Origin: Clitopilus passeckerianus
Lineage: Eukaryota; Basidiomycota; Agaricomycetes; Agaricales; Entolomataceae
Reading direction: 5' to 3'
DNA length: 64,000 bases
Assembly: GCA_944990035.1 (NCBI GenBank)
Contig: CALYLX010000098.1
Location: 310,001-374,000 of the forward strand
Positions 46,376 to 57,710 of the stretch are shown here, piece by piece. Position 1 is the stretch's first letter; every line of letters begins with the position of its first letter. A program made the position numbers and the translations under genes. The notes under the pieces were generated by a model. It ran no database searches. It worked only from the letters and a program-made list of their open reading frames with translations, and was not told where the DNA came from.

Positions 46376-47798
46376 ATGCAAAGGCTCAGTACTTCGAACG
46401 CCATCATCCGGCCACTGTCTAACAGCATGCGGAATCGCTCCGTAATTGCTACACATCGAGGCCTCTCGAGACCAGTGCCCTCCCAGTCGAGGACCTTCAT
46501 TACTATTATTGAACAAGGTCACCAAGGCTGGCGATTGACGTACGTCTTTTCACCGACATGGAAATTATGCATCTACTAAACACCGACGTATTAGATTCGG
46601 ACGCGACCCAGTAAAGCTTGAACCCGGCCTGAACTTGGCTATTCCAATTCTCCACACCGTCACAAACATTGATATAAGGGAAGGGTCGATCCAAATACCA
46701 GACGTATGTTTGCCTGCAGTGTTTCGTTGGGGTTTTGCTTACATGCCTCAGTTGTCTGGCTACACCTCAGATAATGTCCCAGTCAAAATATCTGGCTCCC
46801 TTTTCTATAAAATTTTCGATGGTTACAAGGTACGTTTGGCTATTGTTTCCGTGTCTCTGCCTCAACCATAATTCTCAATGCTGTTCAGGCCTGTTTCCAT
46901 GTTAGCGACGTACATCTGAATGTCAAGAACACGGGAATGTCTGCCGTTCGATCAGTTATTGGTTCCTTTACCTATGATCAGGTATGTTCTCCAACTTACC
47001 TTTCCGCTGTCAAAGCTCACGTTACTTCAGATAATCAACAATCGAAACGAGCTCAACATACAGCTCAACAAAATCATCGGAAATTCAATCACAGTACGTG
47101 GTCGGCGACTAATTGAATCATTGTTCGGAGCCTTAACCCTTCTTTTCAGAATTGGGGCGTAGATTGCACTCGCTTTGAAATTCAGACATTCCAGCCAGCC
47201 AACCGAGAAGTCGAGGCACGTCTTTCAGTTCTCCAGCTTTCCAAGCCAATCTCACGTCGGCCTCCCATTAATCCAGAGACAACTCGAACTACAAATGGAA
47301 GCCGAACGCAATCGCCGAAAACAACTCTTGGACACCCAAGCCCAGATCAACGTCGCGGAAGGCCACAAGCAACGAGTCATCCTCGAAAGTGAGGGTCTCC
47401 TGGAAGCCAGATCTAATGACGCCGACGCCGCCTTCAAGACTGTTGTCCGTGAAGCCGAGGCTCGGAAACAGCAGGTTCTCCTGGAAGCATCTGCTCTTGC
47501 CAGTCAAATCGATGCAATTGCTACTTCTTTGGCCGCGGACAAAGCTAACCCCTCGCCTGAAGACAGACAAAAGGCACTCTCGACGATTGTGGAGCTGAGG
47601 AGGTTGGAGCAGTTGAAGGCCATCGCAGGTGGGAAGGCGAATTCGACGTACTTCTTCGGGGATCAAAGCGTGATGGGTATGGGGAAAGGCGCGGGAGAGG
47701 CATATGGAATTGACTATGCGGAGAGAGTCAAGGAAGGTGTGAAGGTCGGAAAAAATGAGACGGCTGAGAGAGCTCTCTCTGGAGCTTTGGCTCAGTGA
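46376..47798 (+). CDS. mitochondrial stomatin-like protein (SPFH domain)
   Basis: Seven exons: 46376-46539, 46595-46703, 46752-46829, 46889-46981, 47031-47093, 47150-47215, 47277-47798, giving 364 residues. The N-terminus is rich in Arg and Ser with no acidic residues for about 45 positions, typical of a mitochondrial presequence. The SPFH region runs from RFGRDPVKLEPGLN-like sequence through VPVKISGSLFYKI and VRSVIGSFTYDQI to WGVDCTRFEIQT. A charged helical part (QLELQMEAERNRRKQLLDTQ) then ends in ALSTIVELRRLEQLKAIAGG, as in SLP-2, which scaffolds inner-membrane proteases and cardiolipin domains. The intron at 47216-47276 starts with GC, not GT. It interrupts the membrane-protein array without obvious functional link. 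Confidence 0.88.
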
Positions 47799-50757
47799 AA
47801 ACATCCCCTCCTATTTCTCGTTGGTTTCTGGACCATTGTTCAAGTTCTCGACACAAAATCTACGACACTACTAATATGTATTGCACCAGTTCTTAAAGAT
47901 AAAGTTGAAATTCCTTGTATTCGTAACCTTGAAGATATCGAGCAACAACTAAGCCTGAAATTCCGCTACTTTTCCTTGAAGTTTTGCGAAAATTTCCAGG
48001 TATCAATATGCTGTGGCGAGTGGACAAGAAATTGTTGTGAGGCACAGCTTACGCAAGCACCTTTGACGGAAATACGTCGGCAGTCTAACTATGGCTGTGG
48101 GTGTGGAGCGATGTAGCTGAGTTTAAAACGATATACTGTATATAGTATATCAATATACTCTATATGGCAATTCTGATATACTGTTTTTGGACGCGTTGGG
48201 AGCGCGTTTGGATTCGACACGTTCTGGTGAGCTTCTAGGCAAAGTTTAAGTAGTATAAGTGTACATATCATATAGATACACTGGAGTAGGCGCGCGAAGC
48301 GCGTTTTAGAAAATACTAAACCTGTTATTGGCTGAAAATCAGGCTTAATGGTGCGTTCATGGCCATATTCAGACCAAAAGCAGGGATTTTTGGCCGTTTC
48401 CGAAAGTTCGGGACCAGGAGAACGGTGTGAAAGGTGGATAAAGACGACGTACTGCTAACCCAAAAGTGTTGAGCTCCGGAATGTGCTCGTTGTGTCCAAA
48501 ATGAGCACTTTTGATGCGGGTGCAGCTCGAGGAAGAGGTCTCTCGGAACTATGAATTCGTTTGCCACAGCCTTGAAACTCAAGGAGCCAATGGGTTTGAC
48601 TACTCGTATGCTGGGAACACTACCGAAGTAGCATTAATCCTGTTTGTTCCCGTAGAATTCGGCATTTCCCTTGTAGTTCCTGCCCACAATTGTGCATTCT
48701 GTGAAGTAGCTGATGGCCTGGTATATTCCCGTAATGAAGTTCGAGCAACGGAGAACTCATCGAAGGCATCCTGCAACTCTAAAGGCTCTTCGTTTTTGTG
48801 CAGTTTGATGAATTAGAATCTCCCCTGTATTTACTGGGCAATCTAGAACCTTGCAGACGGAAATTGGCCTCGTTGACCATGTTAGCTCACTTTTCACTCT
48901 CACACTGTCTATATTTACGCAAAACCTGGACAGAAAGTCGCTAAAAGGCGCACGGAATGCCTGACTGGCAACCCGCCGTTCACACATACTCTCGATAATG
49001 CTCCTTGATTTCAGTAGTGGACCCTTGATCTGCACCGGCCTGAGAGTATTTCTACGAAATTTCAAGCTTTGAGTGGCCTTCCGCATATCCTTTCTCTTCC
49101 TCTCTTTTCTCCTCTTAATTAATTAATTAATTTTTCTCTTTTCATCCAGAGGCCCACATGTATAGTCAGAGAGCCAATACGTCGGATTCCGAATTCGGTC
49201 CCTCTTGCCTCTTGGATTGATCCCAAAACACAAGTTGCCAAAACACGGAAATGCAAGACATTCTTCCACGTTAAAGCCCTATTCTCAAGTCGCTATTCGA
49301 GCTGCTAGGAGTATTCAAAACCTTCAAATTTGATCCTTACTACAAGGGAATGGCTGAGCCGTTCATCGCGACTCTAGTAGTAGGGAACTCATGCATAGTT
49401 AGTCTTGGGCAGTGGGCTCTGTTTATCAAGGATTCGAGTTATTTCTAGGTCTGCGGCTCTCGTACAACTACATGACCATGAGGTTGTTTAAAATTTTACA
49501 GAGCTCTGTGATCTCCAAACCTCGCAGAATCCCGGACGGCTATGACCGTGACATACGATATCTGGAAGGGCACACGAGCGTCCTTTGCGGACTATTTGAG
49601 CGCTAGTCGTATGAGGCTTTTGTGCTCACAACGGGAGTCTGTTGTGACCGGTGAGCGCGTTGATAAATGCCATTTACGCAGGTACACTTCACCACTCTCA
49701 AGGACACCGGGAAAACCCCGTACCAATGCCACCGCTGGCGCATTCAAGTTTTCAAGGAGAGGTGCAGATTCATTGCACTTATCGGTCCAATTGTCAAAGG
49801 GTTCTATCTTGTTCGCCGTAACCCAATCATTCAAGAACAGGAACTGCAATAACCGGTCGAGAACCCCGGTAGATAGAGGAGGGGATCTTGATAAAATATA
49901 GGGACCGACTAGTACGTCACCCATCATGAGTGTCAGCGTGGGCCTACACGTACATGTCATAGAGTATACATTGCACAGGTATCCGCAATTCGTACTTCCA
50001 TATGTCGTATCTGACAGACCAGCACCCCTAGGTCAATTTTACTGCCAAGGCTGAAGCCATGCAGTGGCCTTTGACCTGAAGAAGCTCGCGGAGATCAAAC
50101 CGAAGCCAGCGTCAGATTCGCCGATCTCACCGACACAGTCAAGTGTCTCTGTCGCCTCGATTACAGTCTTGTGTGGGGAACTCGAGGCGATTCATGTTGC
50201 CCTCATTCCATTGGGAGGTGGCTTTCGAAAACGACAGCTCTAGATCACATCCCACTTGGCAAGTTACGCCGAAGCGGGACCCAATGCCTGGTGGTACGCA
50301 TCTATTATAAGCTCACTGACGTGCCGAATGGCTTGCCTTCACAGCAGTTTCGACTGCACCTGATACCTCAACTCGAAAGATCTTGGCCACCATATCATCA
50401 ATAGGCGCCGTTTCGATCGTCAGCATCCTAAACCTTGTTTTCCGCGAGTTTGAATTGATTCTGGACGTGGTGCCTTCATTTCATTTGGAAGAACCCGGTT
50501 CGAACATGATCGAAGCAGCCCCGAACCCTCTCTCAAACAACTCGGTCGCGTTCCGAAGTATTGAAGTTTTCCAGCCCAGCAAAGTGTTACATGGAAGTTC
50601 TTTAGGTACATATGTCTTGGGTCACCTCAACGTCGGCCGTTATCGCGATATATTGATCCTGAAGCCACGCAGCCGATGAGCTATCTTAGCCTATCTACTG
50701 CTAGGTATGTTATATATAATCTCTGGTTTACACGACCGTCCTGTGCCCATCCTAGCC
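47799..50757. other. gene-poor 3 kb stretch with repeat-like sequence
   Basis: AT-rich TATA/ATAT tracts near 48120-48185, a GC palindrome at 48291-48303 (CGCGC-GAA-GCGCG), and a (TTAA)n tract at 49115-49132. The stretch from about 48300 to 48560 resembles non-autonomous transposon sequence in texture, but no terminal repeats or target duplications could be confirmed. A frame around 50070-50240 (KKLAEIKPKPASDSPISP) may be a gene remnant; I could not place it. Confidence 0.35.
49115..49132. repeat. (TTAA)n microsatellite
   Basis: About four and a half TTAA units in the gene-poor interval. Confidence 0.8.
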
Positions 50758-52583
50758 ATGTTGAATAGTAAGTTTCTTCTCGATTACTAGATCCTCAACC
50801 AGATTGCTGAATCATCGTTCAGAGTACTGGACTACACTGTCTTTTCTGCTCGCTTCCCTTGTGCCTGCGTCACATGCCAACGACTTCATGCAATGTCTGG
50901 CGGAAATTAGAAGCGGAGAATACGGACTCATTGGTGGCCTGGACAACTACGGGAACCCGGTCAATAACATCACGAACGCCACCGCCATCTCGTACACCCT
51001 CTGTGTAAAAGCCTGCGGAGCATCACCGATCTCTTTCAGCTGGAGTATCTTCTCACAGCGCTTTGGTGCATGGGTACTCCCATGGCTTGCCCTCATCTCT
51101 CAACTTCCCTTTGGAGCTTCCGACAACTTCGACAACCTGCAGTCTGTGCTACTATGCATAGGTTCCCCTGTGCTTGCCGCATACTCCCTTGCGTTGACCA
51201 CCCTCAACGGAAGATGGATCGTACATCGCTTTCTTCCCATGAAGGAGCATCCCAATTCATACGAAATCGTGCGGGTGCTGAGTAGCCTCCAGCAAGCCCC
51301 GCTGTGCATCGATAATGATAATCACCAATCCTTGATGTATTTGGTCGCAGGCCGTGAAAACAGAAGGTGGTGGCGCGAGCTCATGGCGTGGCTGAGCTTG
51401 ACTCATTCGTGGTCTATCTCTGCAGCCGCATCTATTGCCTGGGTGATCATTGCGTACATTTTCACTGTCGTGGACTCGTTCACCGGTGAACTCTCCTCGG
51501 GCTTCCATGGGCAAGCCGTCGGGATTATTTGGTTGTGGCTATTGCCCATCGTGGTCGGTTGGTTGCAGATCTCCCCAAAATGCGACTCCCGACATCTACA
51601 CAACGCCCTTAGCCGTGCCAACAAGCGAATTAACGGGGAGGTTTGGACGAGATCAAACAAATTATCACCAATTCACCTCGCTTCCCGCCGTGTCTCTTGG
51701 CGACGTGATGAAAGTCGTTCTCCCCCTATCTTCAACTATTCACGCCTCTTCTCCTGGACCGAAATCGTTGAAACGATTGCTGATTGTTTGAACAGCTCGC
51801 CCACCAGGACCTCGCCTGCGTCATCCGCAGAGGTAGCCCCTCCTTCGACTGTTGGTGAACAACCTGAACTACCGAATACGACGGAGCACGCGCGTGAAGA
51901 AACTCTTTCACATTTATCAGGTCAATGTTTAGATATCGAGAGCGCTGGCGTCCAAAAGCCCAGTAGCTGGGGTTCTGGCGTATGGCGCCGCGTACTTATA
52001 TCCGCCAGCTTTGCATTATACCTGCAATGGGGCACAACAACTGCTGCTGTCGTTGTCCTCTGGCTGACGCCCACAACTGGTATGATAGTTGCCAATCTAG
52101 AAATACGGGAATGACTGAACCGGACTTACTGCAGGTTTAGGCTGCCGTTCAGCTGCGTACCTGGCGTATGGTGCACTCTCCACCTTAATCTGGCTGATGT
52201 GCCTCTTGTCGAGTATACTATCACGGTACACGTTCACCTCACGGTCACGGCATCGTCGTAGGGCTTCCGTCGCAATGTATTTGTCAATCTTCCTCCGTCG
52301 CGTGGGGAAGGTAATCGCGGCCGTGAATGCTCTAGGGCTGGTGGCAATATCTGTCTTCCAGTTTAGCAGCGTTTTCGACAACTGTTATTGCAACAGCGCT
52401 GTATTTTGGTGGGGTCCGAGTAGAGCCTATAACGTCATTGTTCTCCAGGATGAGGCCATCAGACATATGAGAGGGACGTGGATTGGCGGCGAGATCCTCG
52501 CGGCAAGTGCCGCATTCGTATTTATTATTTTTGTCAATCTTTTCATTAATCCTGTCTTCCCTCGTCAGGAAGGCGAGGAGTGA
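50758..52583 (+). CDS. multi-pass membrane protein of unknown family, array member 3
   Basis: Exons 50758-50767 (10 bases), 50823-52079 and 52135-52583, 571 residues. Signal peptide WTTLSFLLASLVPASHA, then DFMQCLAEIRSGEYGLIGGL, NITNATAISYTLC and CGASPISFSW. TM and loop motifs follow the family: AWVLPWLALISQLPFGASD, SPVLAAYSLALTTLNGRW, VRVLSSLQQAPLCID, IWLWLLPIVVGWLQISPKC, ESRSPPIFNYSRLFSWTE, WGSGVWRRVL, TPTTGLGCRSAAY, LRRVGKVIAAVNALGLVA, FDNCYCNSAV. Closest to member 4 within the array. It is followed on the same strand by a broken AsaB/CmcJ-like gene, an order repeated for member 4. A TATATA stretch lies about 50 bases upstream. Function unknown. Confidence 0.8.
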
Positions 52584-53214
52584 TATTGATATGCTGTGAA
52601 GTACCAGCAACCTATAGTAAATATTCGACCTTCTTACCATAATATACATATTTATCAAATATACTTCATTCTCGCATGCCTATTGTATCTGAGACTGGCT
52701 TTCAACCAAGCCTTCAACCTGAAAGACCAAGGAGGAAGAAACCGACAACGTACTTCAGAGTTGTCACTCTCACCACCGCACACGGTGGTGGTGCAACATC
52801 TTCGGAGTTATCGGGCCTATCGACTTGTAGCTTTCTCGAACCATGACGGTCATTGCGGCTAAGTTTACTAGACTCTCGACACCTATGGGATACTGGCCAC
52901 GGATTCATGCTGTTCTTTGGTCTTGTGCTCAGGACAAGCCCGGCAAATGAAAGATCGCGCAGCCTTCATGGCTCTGACAACAGGGCTTCTGGTTCAAGTT
53001 TGTCAGCAAAACCTTGAGGAATTGGATGGGCGATGAAGAGGATTACAATGGCCGACCTCGGCCTGACGAATACATTCGAACGCACCCGAAAGGCTGCAAA
53101 CTGCCTTTGAGATGGCTGCTATTAAAGCCCTCTGCAGTCTGTGTGCTTCGATCCAACTTGCAACCGATCGACCAGCTGCACAACTTGCTTAAACCTGCTA
53201 ATTTCTTCTCCCCA
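52584..53214. other. intergenic
   Basis: Spacer between member 3 and the AsaB-like pseudogene. An in-frame ATG at 53014 extends the pseudogene's frame, but the added residues have no counterpart in the intact paralogue. Confidence 0.4.
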
Positions 53215-54127
53215 ATGGCCACCTTGTCAGCACCCCAATCTACCACTGCTACCTTACACTTCTCTGTTCCTCCGACTGACGGCACCAAGGCTTTCAGAAA
53301 CATTTATACTGACGCCGAGACTGGTAGTATCAGAAAGACCAACACCGGGGAAGTTGATCGCCAGGTGATCATAGAAAATGCACGGGTAACCGGCAGGGCC
53401 AGGCTGGACGAGAATGGTTTCGAACTCTTCTATCACCCAAGCAAGCACACCGCGTTCAACAACGACAAGGACATCCAAGAGGAATACTACCCCGAAAGTA
53501 TCGAGTACCTCAAGGAGATCACAGGTGCCAGTAGAGTCATCATCTTTGACCATAGTAAGCTCCTACCTCTCAGACGATAAAGGAATTACTCAAATTTCCT
53601 CATAGCTATTCGCCGCCGCCGTCCAGGCGAGGCCGATGATACGCCACAGAAACACCAACCAGTCCCACTCGTTCACGTAGATCAAACCACAGCATCTTCA
53701 ATCGCTCGTGTCCATCGACATCTCCCGGCTTCGGAGGTCCCGGAGTTGTTGAAGAAGCGCTTCCAACTCATCAATCTCTGGCGGCCCATTGGCCGTCCTC
53801 AGTGTCAATGTAGCTGAGGACACATTTCCTATCTCGCTGGTCTACCCTGAACGGGAGGGTGAGACTATGGGAGTAAGGTACGGTCCGAACTTGAAGTTCA
53901 AGTACTTCCCTGGTATGACCCCTGAGGAATTCGTTCTTATTAAATGGTGTGTTCCTTGCGATATTGAGTGGAAGACATTGCTGATGGTCTTTCATAGCTT
54001 TGATTCCGTACAAGATGGGAGTGTCTCGGTCTTTACGCCTCACACTGCGTTTGAGGATCCCAACACCCCTCCCGATGCATTGCCCCGCCAATCCATTGAG
54101 GTTCGGGCTCTCGTGTTTTATGATTAG
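53215..54127 (+). pseudogene. AsaB/CmcJ-like oxidoreductase, broken copy
   Basis: Exons would be 53215-53554, 53606-53946 and 53998-54127, matching the intact paralogue at 58692. Exon 2 keeps the conserved LVHVDQTTASS and FQLINLWRPI segments. Between LWRPI and EDTFPISLVYP the copy is 35 bases shorter than its paralogue, which is not a multiple of three, and a stop follows soon after. The downstream frame (GETMGVRYGPNLKF; FTPHTAFEDPNTPPDALP) is otherwise clean, so decay looks recent. A truncated product from the first two thirds is conceivable. No splice alternative that rescues the frame was found. Confidence 0.75.
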
Positions 54128-54782
54128 ATTCTTTCGTGATATGTGGCTTTGTCTGTAAACATGTAGTATTTATTGAGAATTTCAATGACTTGAATGAGCC
54201 GGCACAGGCTTGGCACAAATCGTGTGAACATCTCCCACGTGACTAAATGGACGCGTCGCGCTCCCGACGAATATTTCCTGAGCCTCATCCCCCGGCCAGG
54301 CCTACAAGGATAAAATACGTGGTAACGTCTTGTTAAATGCACCACAGCACTCTGGCATCAGTTACACAGCAGTAATAAACCGCATCAGGTACTCACCACA
54401 TTGGGGTACTCACGCCATCCTGTAATTAGATGACGCGAATCCGTATTTCGCACGGAAACAAAGGCTTGGGACCTTTATTCCTCAATCGCTAAGGAAATTT
54501 GGATTCATCATTGACAATTCTGGGATCAATTATCTCATATTCCCTTCTTGGAAGACATGAACCGCCCCTTCTGGTAACAATTACCTTCTTGCTTTCAAAG
54601 GACCAGCTATTTCTGCTGCCTGATATCAGTTCGCCTTTAGGTATGTCAGGTACGTGTCTCTCAGCGGCCGTACTGCTGTCCATGATGTGATAACTGATCA
54701 CAGCACAGCACTACTTCCCGCAGCCATTTATCTGAGCGGCCTTGGAGGAATGCCCCTCATTGCTTCCTTTTTCATTCCCTAA
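54128..54782. other. intergenic
   Basis: 655 bases between the pseudogene and array member 4. No feature supported. Confidence 0.4.
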
Positions 54783-56590
54783 ATGTCGTCAGGTGGGTTA
54801 CTACGACTGGCACTGATAGAGATCAGTCGCATTTCTGACCACTGTTTCTCAGCCACTCCCTGGATTATACGGGTCTTGACGTTACCTATGCTTATCTGCG
54901 TAGTAGCGGCCATTGATTTCCACGAATGTCTGGCAGAAATCAGGAGCGAAAAGTATGGTTTAGTTGGGGGACTTGATAACGACGGACGTCCAGTCAAAGA
55001 TATAAAGAACGCAACAGCCATAACATATAGGCTTTGTGTCTCTGCATGTGGGGCGATGTCGGTTTCATTCGACTGGATAACCTTCTCGCAGCAGATCGGA
55101 TCCTGGCTACTCCCATGGCTTGCGCTATTACCTCAACTGCCTTTTGGAGCCGATGATCACCTCACAAACATAGAGTCCATGATGCTTAGCGTGGGATCAC
55201 CAGTCCTTGCAGCATACTCGCTCGCATTGACAATCCTCAACGCCCGGTGGACCAAAAAGCGCTTCCTTTCTTTTAAAGAGCACCCGAATACCTTCAAAAT
55301 TGTACAGTTGCTCAATACCCTTCAGCAAGCCCCTCTCTACATTGATGGAAGCTCCCCTCTGTTACGGCCCCTGGTGGCAGATCCAGCCAATCGTGGATGG
55401 TGGGACAAGGTCCTGACTTCACTAAGGCCGACACATTCTTGGTCTATCGCTGCAGCCGCGTCCATCGCCTGGGTCATTATGGCCTACATTTTTACCGTGG
55501 TTATTTCTTTCTCTGGGGAAATTCACTCAGCATTCAAAGGGCATGCTGTCGGGATTATCTGGTTATGGCTACTACCAATAGTTGTGGGTTGGCTGCGGAT
55601 TGTCCCGAAGTGTGGCTCTCAGCAACTGCATCGTGCGCTCCACTGTGCAAACTCCCTTTCCTTCACCGGTGCTGAAGGGGATAGCCATGAACGACCAATC
55701 CAGCTCATGTCTTGTCGTATACCCCTCCGACGGGATGAATGCCGCTCGACGCCGATCTTCAACTACTCTCGTATATTTACCTGGTCTCAGGCCGTGGAAG
55801 CCGCTGCCGTCACTCTCGGCTCTTCCATCAACAAGCCTCCGGGTGAAGTATCCTCCCCGTCGGATGCTGTCTCTACCCCTACCAATGAGTCGAAAGAAAG
55901 AGACGAACACTTAGATCCTTCGACTTCATCATCTCATCCGGATCCAGAAGATGTTCTTCTTAGGAAGACATCACATTGGGCCAGAGGGGTTTGGAAGCGA
56001 ATCTTCATTTCCGCCTTCATGGGTTTGTTCCTTCAGTGGGGAACGACGATGGGTGCCGTGATTGTTGTATTGTTCACACCTACCAGAGGTGCGTATACTC
56101 CGAACATGGTCACATATGTGCCTCAGCTAAATTGTGCTTCTGAACTACAGGTTTAGGTTGTCGATCAACTAGTTTTCTGCTCTATGGCTGCATTTCTACC
56201 CTGGTTTGGCTCGCATATCTCGCGTCCAGCATTTTATCGCATTATGTGTCTTGCACGCCGCTCAGTCGCATCTCTAGCACGGCTGAGATACTATCCATCT
56301 TTCTTCGCCGCACGGGAAAGATATTGGCAGGCATCAATGCTCTAGGACTGGTCGCGTTATCTATATTCCAATTCAGTATGGTTTTCAACAACTGCTATTG
56401 CAATTGCAATGTGATTGGCAGAGGTCCAGCGAAGGCATATGATGTTATCGATACAGATGAGCGGGATATTTCTCTGATGAGGCATGCTTGGATCGGCGGC
56501 GAGATTTTAGCTGCATGCACTGCTTTATTATTTATTGGTTTTGTTAAGCTTTTCTTCAACCAGGACCTTCCTCAAGAGAGCGACGAATAA
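54783..56590 (+). CDS. multi-pass membrane protein of unknown family, array member 4
   Basis: Exons 54783-54792 (10 bases), 54853-56088 and 56151-56590, 561 residues. Unspliced, the ATG at 54783 also reads on through intron 1 (60 bases), but splicing puts the signal peptide (WIIRVLTLPMLICVVAA) at the N-terminus as in the other members. The extracellular part has DFHECLAEIRSEKYGLVGGL, NATAITYRLC and CGAMSVSFDW. Helices and loops match the family: SWLLPWLALLPQLPFGADD, SPVLAAYSLALTILNARW, IWLWLLPIVVGWLRIVPKC, STPIFNYSRIFTWSQAVE, GLGCRSTSFLLYG, FNNCYCNCNV. The array-wide DSKHL motif is altered to GSQQL. Function unknown. Confidence 0.8.
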
Positions 56591-56770
56591 TATTATTTGG
56601 ACGTATAGGAATATATCACATATAAACTTATTGTAATCTATCTACATAGAGGAATCGCATATCATCACCTTGCATCTCACTGGAAAATCGACGCGCAACT
56701 GAGAGCTTGGCAACGATTCGGGTTCTGCCCAAGCCAGGGGTGCGAGATGAGGTGCTCGAGGTCTTCCCAA

Positions 56771-56825
56771 CCTTTGACTGAACCCTTCCCATACCGGAGG
56801 ACTATAGGAAGGGTTCAGTCAAAGG
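56771..56825. repeat. perfect 19-bp hairpin
   Basis: Left arm 56771-56789 (CCTTTGACTGAACCCTTCC) is the exact reverse complement of right arm 56807-56825, with a 17-base loop. The flanks match, in inverted orientation, those of the hairpin at 57647. Confidence 0.9.
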
Positions 56826-57646
56826 TCGCGGAAATCCGAGGCTTGACGTCGTAGGCAAGTATCTGATTCCCATCCAAGGTTTCTTGGCCGGTTTTTTGCT
56901 TCTCGCGTGACCTAGGAGAATGGATCAGAAACATTCACATTGGACCTAGTTACATTAGACGTGCGGAGGATTCTAAAAACACTGACTATGAACGAACACG
57001 ATATTTCTTAGCGAGGCACTTAAACGAGCATAGAGACAGATGCGCGGTGGCCCCATGGTCGAGGCGCCCCGAGATCATGTTGCCTCTTCCCGCCCTATTT
57101 TGCAATGACATACATATCTCGGTCTTCCCAAGCGTGCCACAGGGGCCATTCTATAGCTTGTGGTTAACGGCTATGCATACTGCCAACAGTCGGGGCTGTC
57201 CTGAATGAGCTACTGGGGAAGACCTCACGACGAACTGAGATCCGGTGGTAGGAGAGACGTTCTATGATTGCCTCATCCTGTTGCGTTTATCTGCCTCGGA
57301 AGGCAGGAATTCTCGCACCACAGGCCCTTCAAACCCTTTTCAAGTAAGAAGGTAGTGAGGGCGTGCAGTGCCAGATTGCAACAGGAATTGACAAACGAGC
57401 GTCGTTTCTTCAATACTTGACAAGTCGTCTCCTCTGCAGTGGAGGTGGCTGACTCGTCCTGGTCATGGTCCTGGGCCAATGAACTGCGATTGAGTTTGAT
57501 CATCGGAGATCGGAGAGTTCACCCGATCAGATTAGATCTTCCTTTGCCAGCCATTCTCCTTGCCCGAGCGAGAAATAAAAACCACGCAAGAACCCCTCAA
57601 TGAGAGCCAGATATCTGCCCATGGCATCCAGTCTCGGAATTTCCGC

Positions 57647-57710
57647 AACCTTTGACTGACCCTTTCTCATGACCGGCTGGGAGATTGTGAGAAGTGGTCA
57701 GTCAAAGGTT
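57647..57710. repeat. related hairpin, inverted relative to the first
   Basis: Arms 57647-57661 (AACCTTTGACTGACC) and 57696-57710 pair perfectly over 15 bases and, after two mismatches, over six more. The core CCTTTGACTGA is shared with the 56771 hairpin. Outer flanks (TTTCCGCAACC left, GGTTGGGGAGACTC right) are the reverse complement of the other element's flanks. Confidence 0.85.

Noticed and set aside
48291..48303. Helitron 3' hairpin at the GC palindrome.
   Set aside because: The stem is only 5 bp and no CTRR end or 5' TC partner could be identified.
53014..53214. Longer N-terminus for the broken AsaB-like gene.
   Set aside because: The 67 added residues have no counterpart in the intact paralogue, and the ATG at 53215 matches its start.
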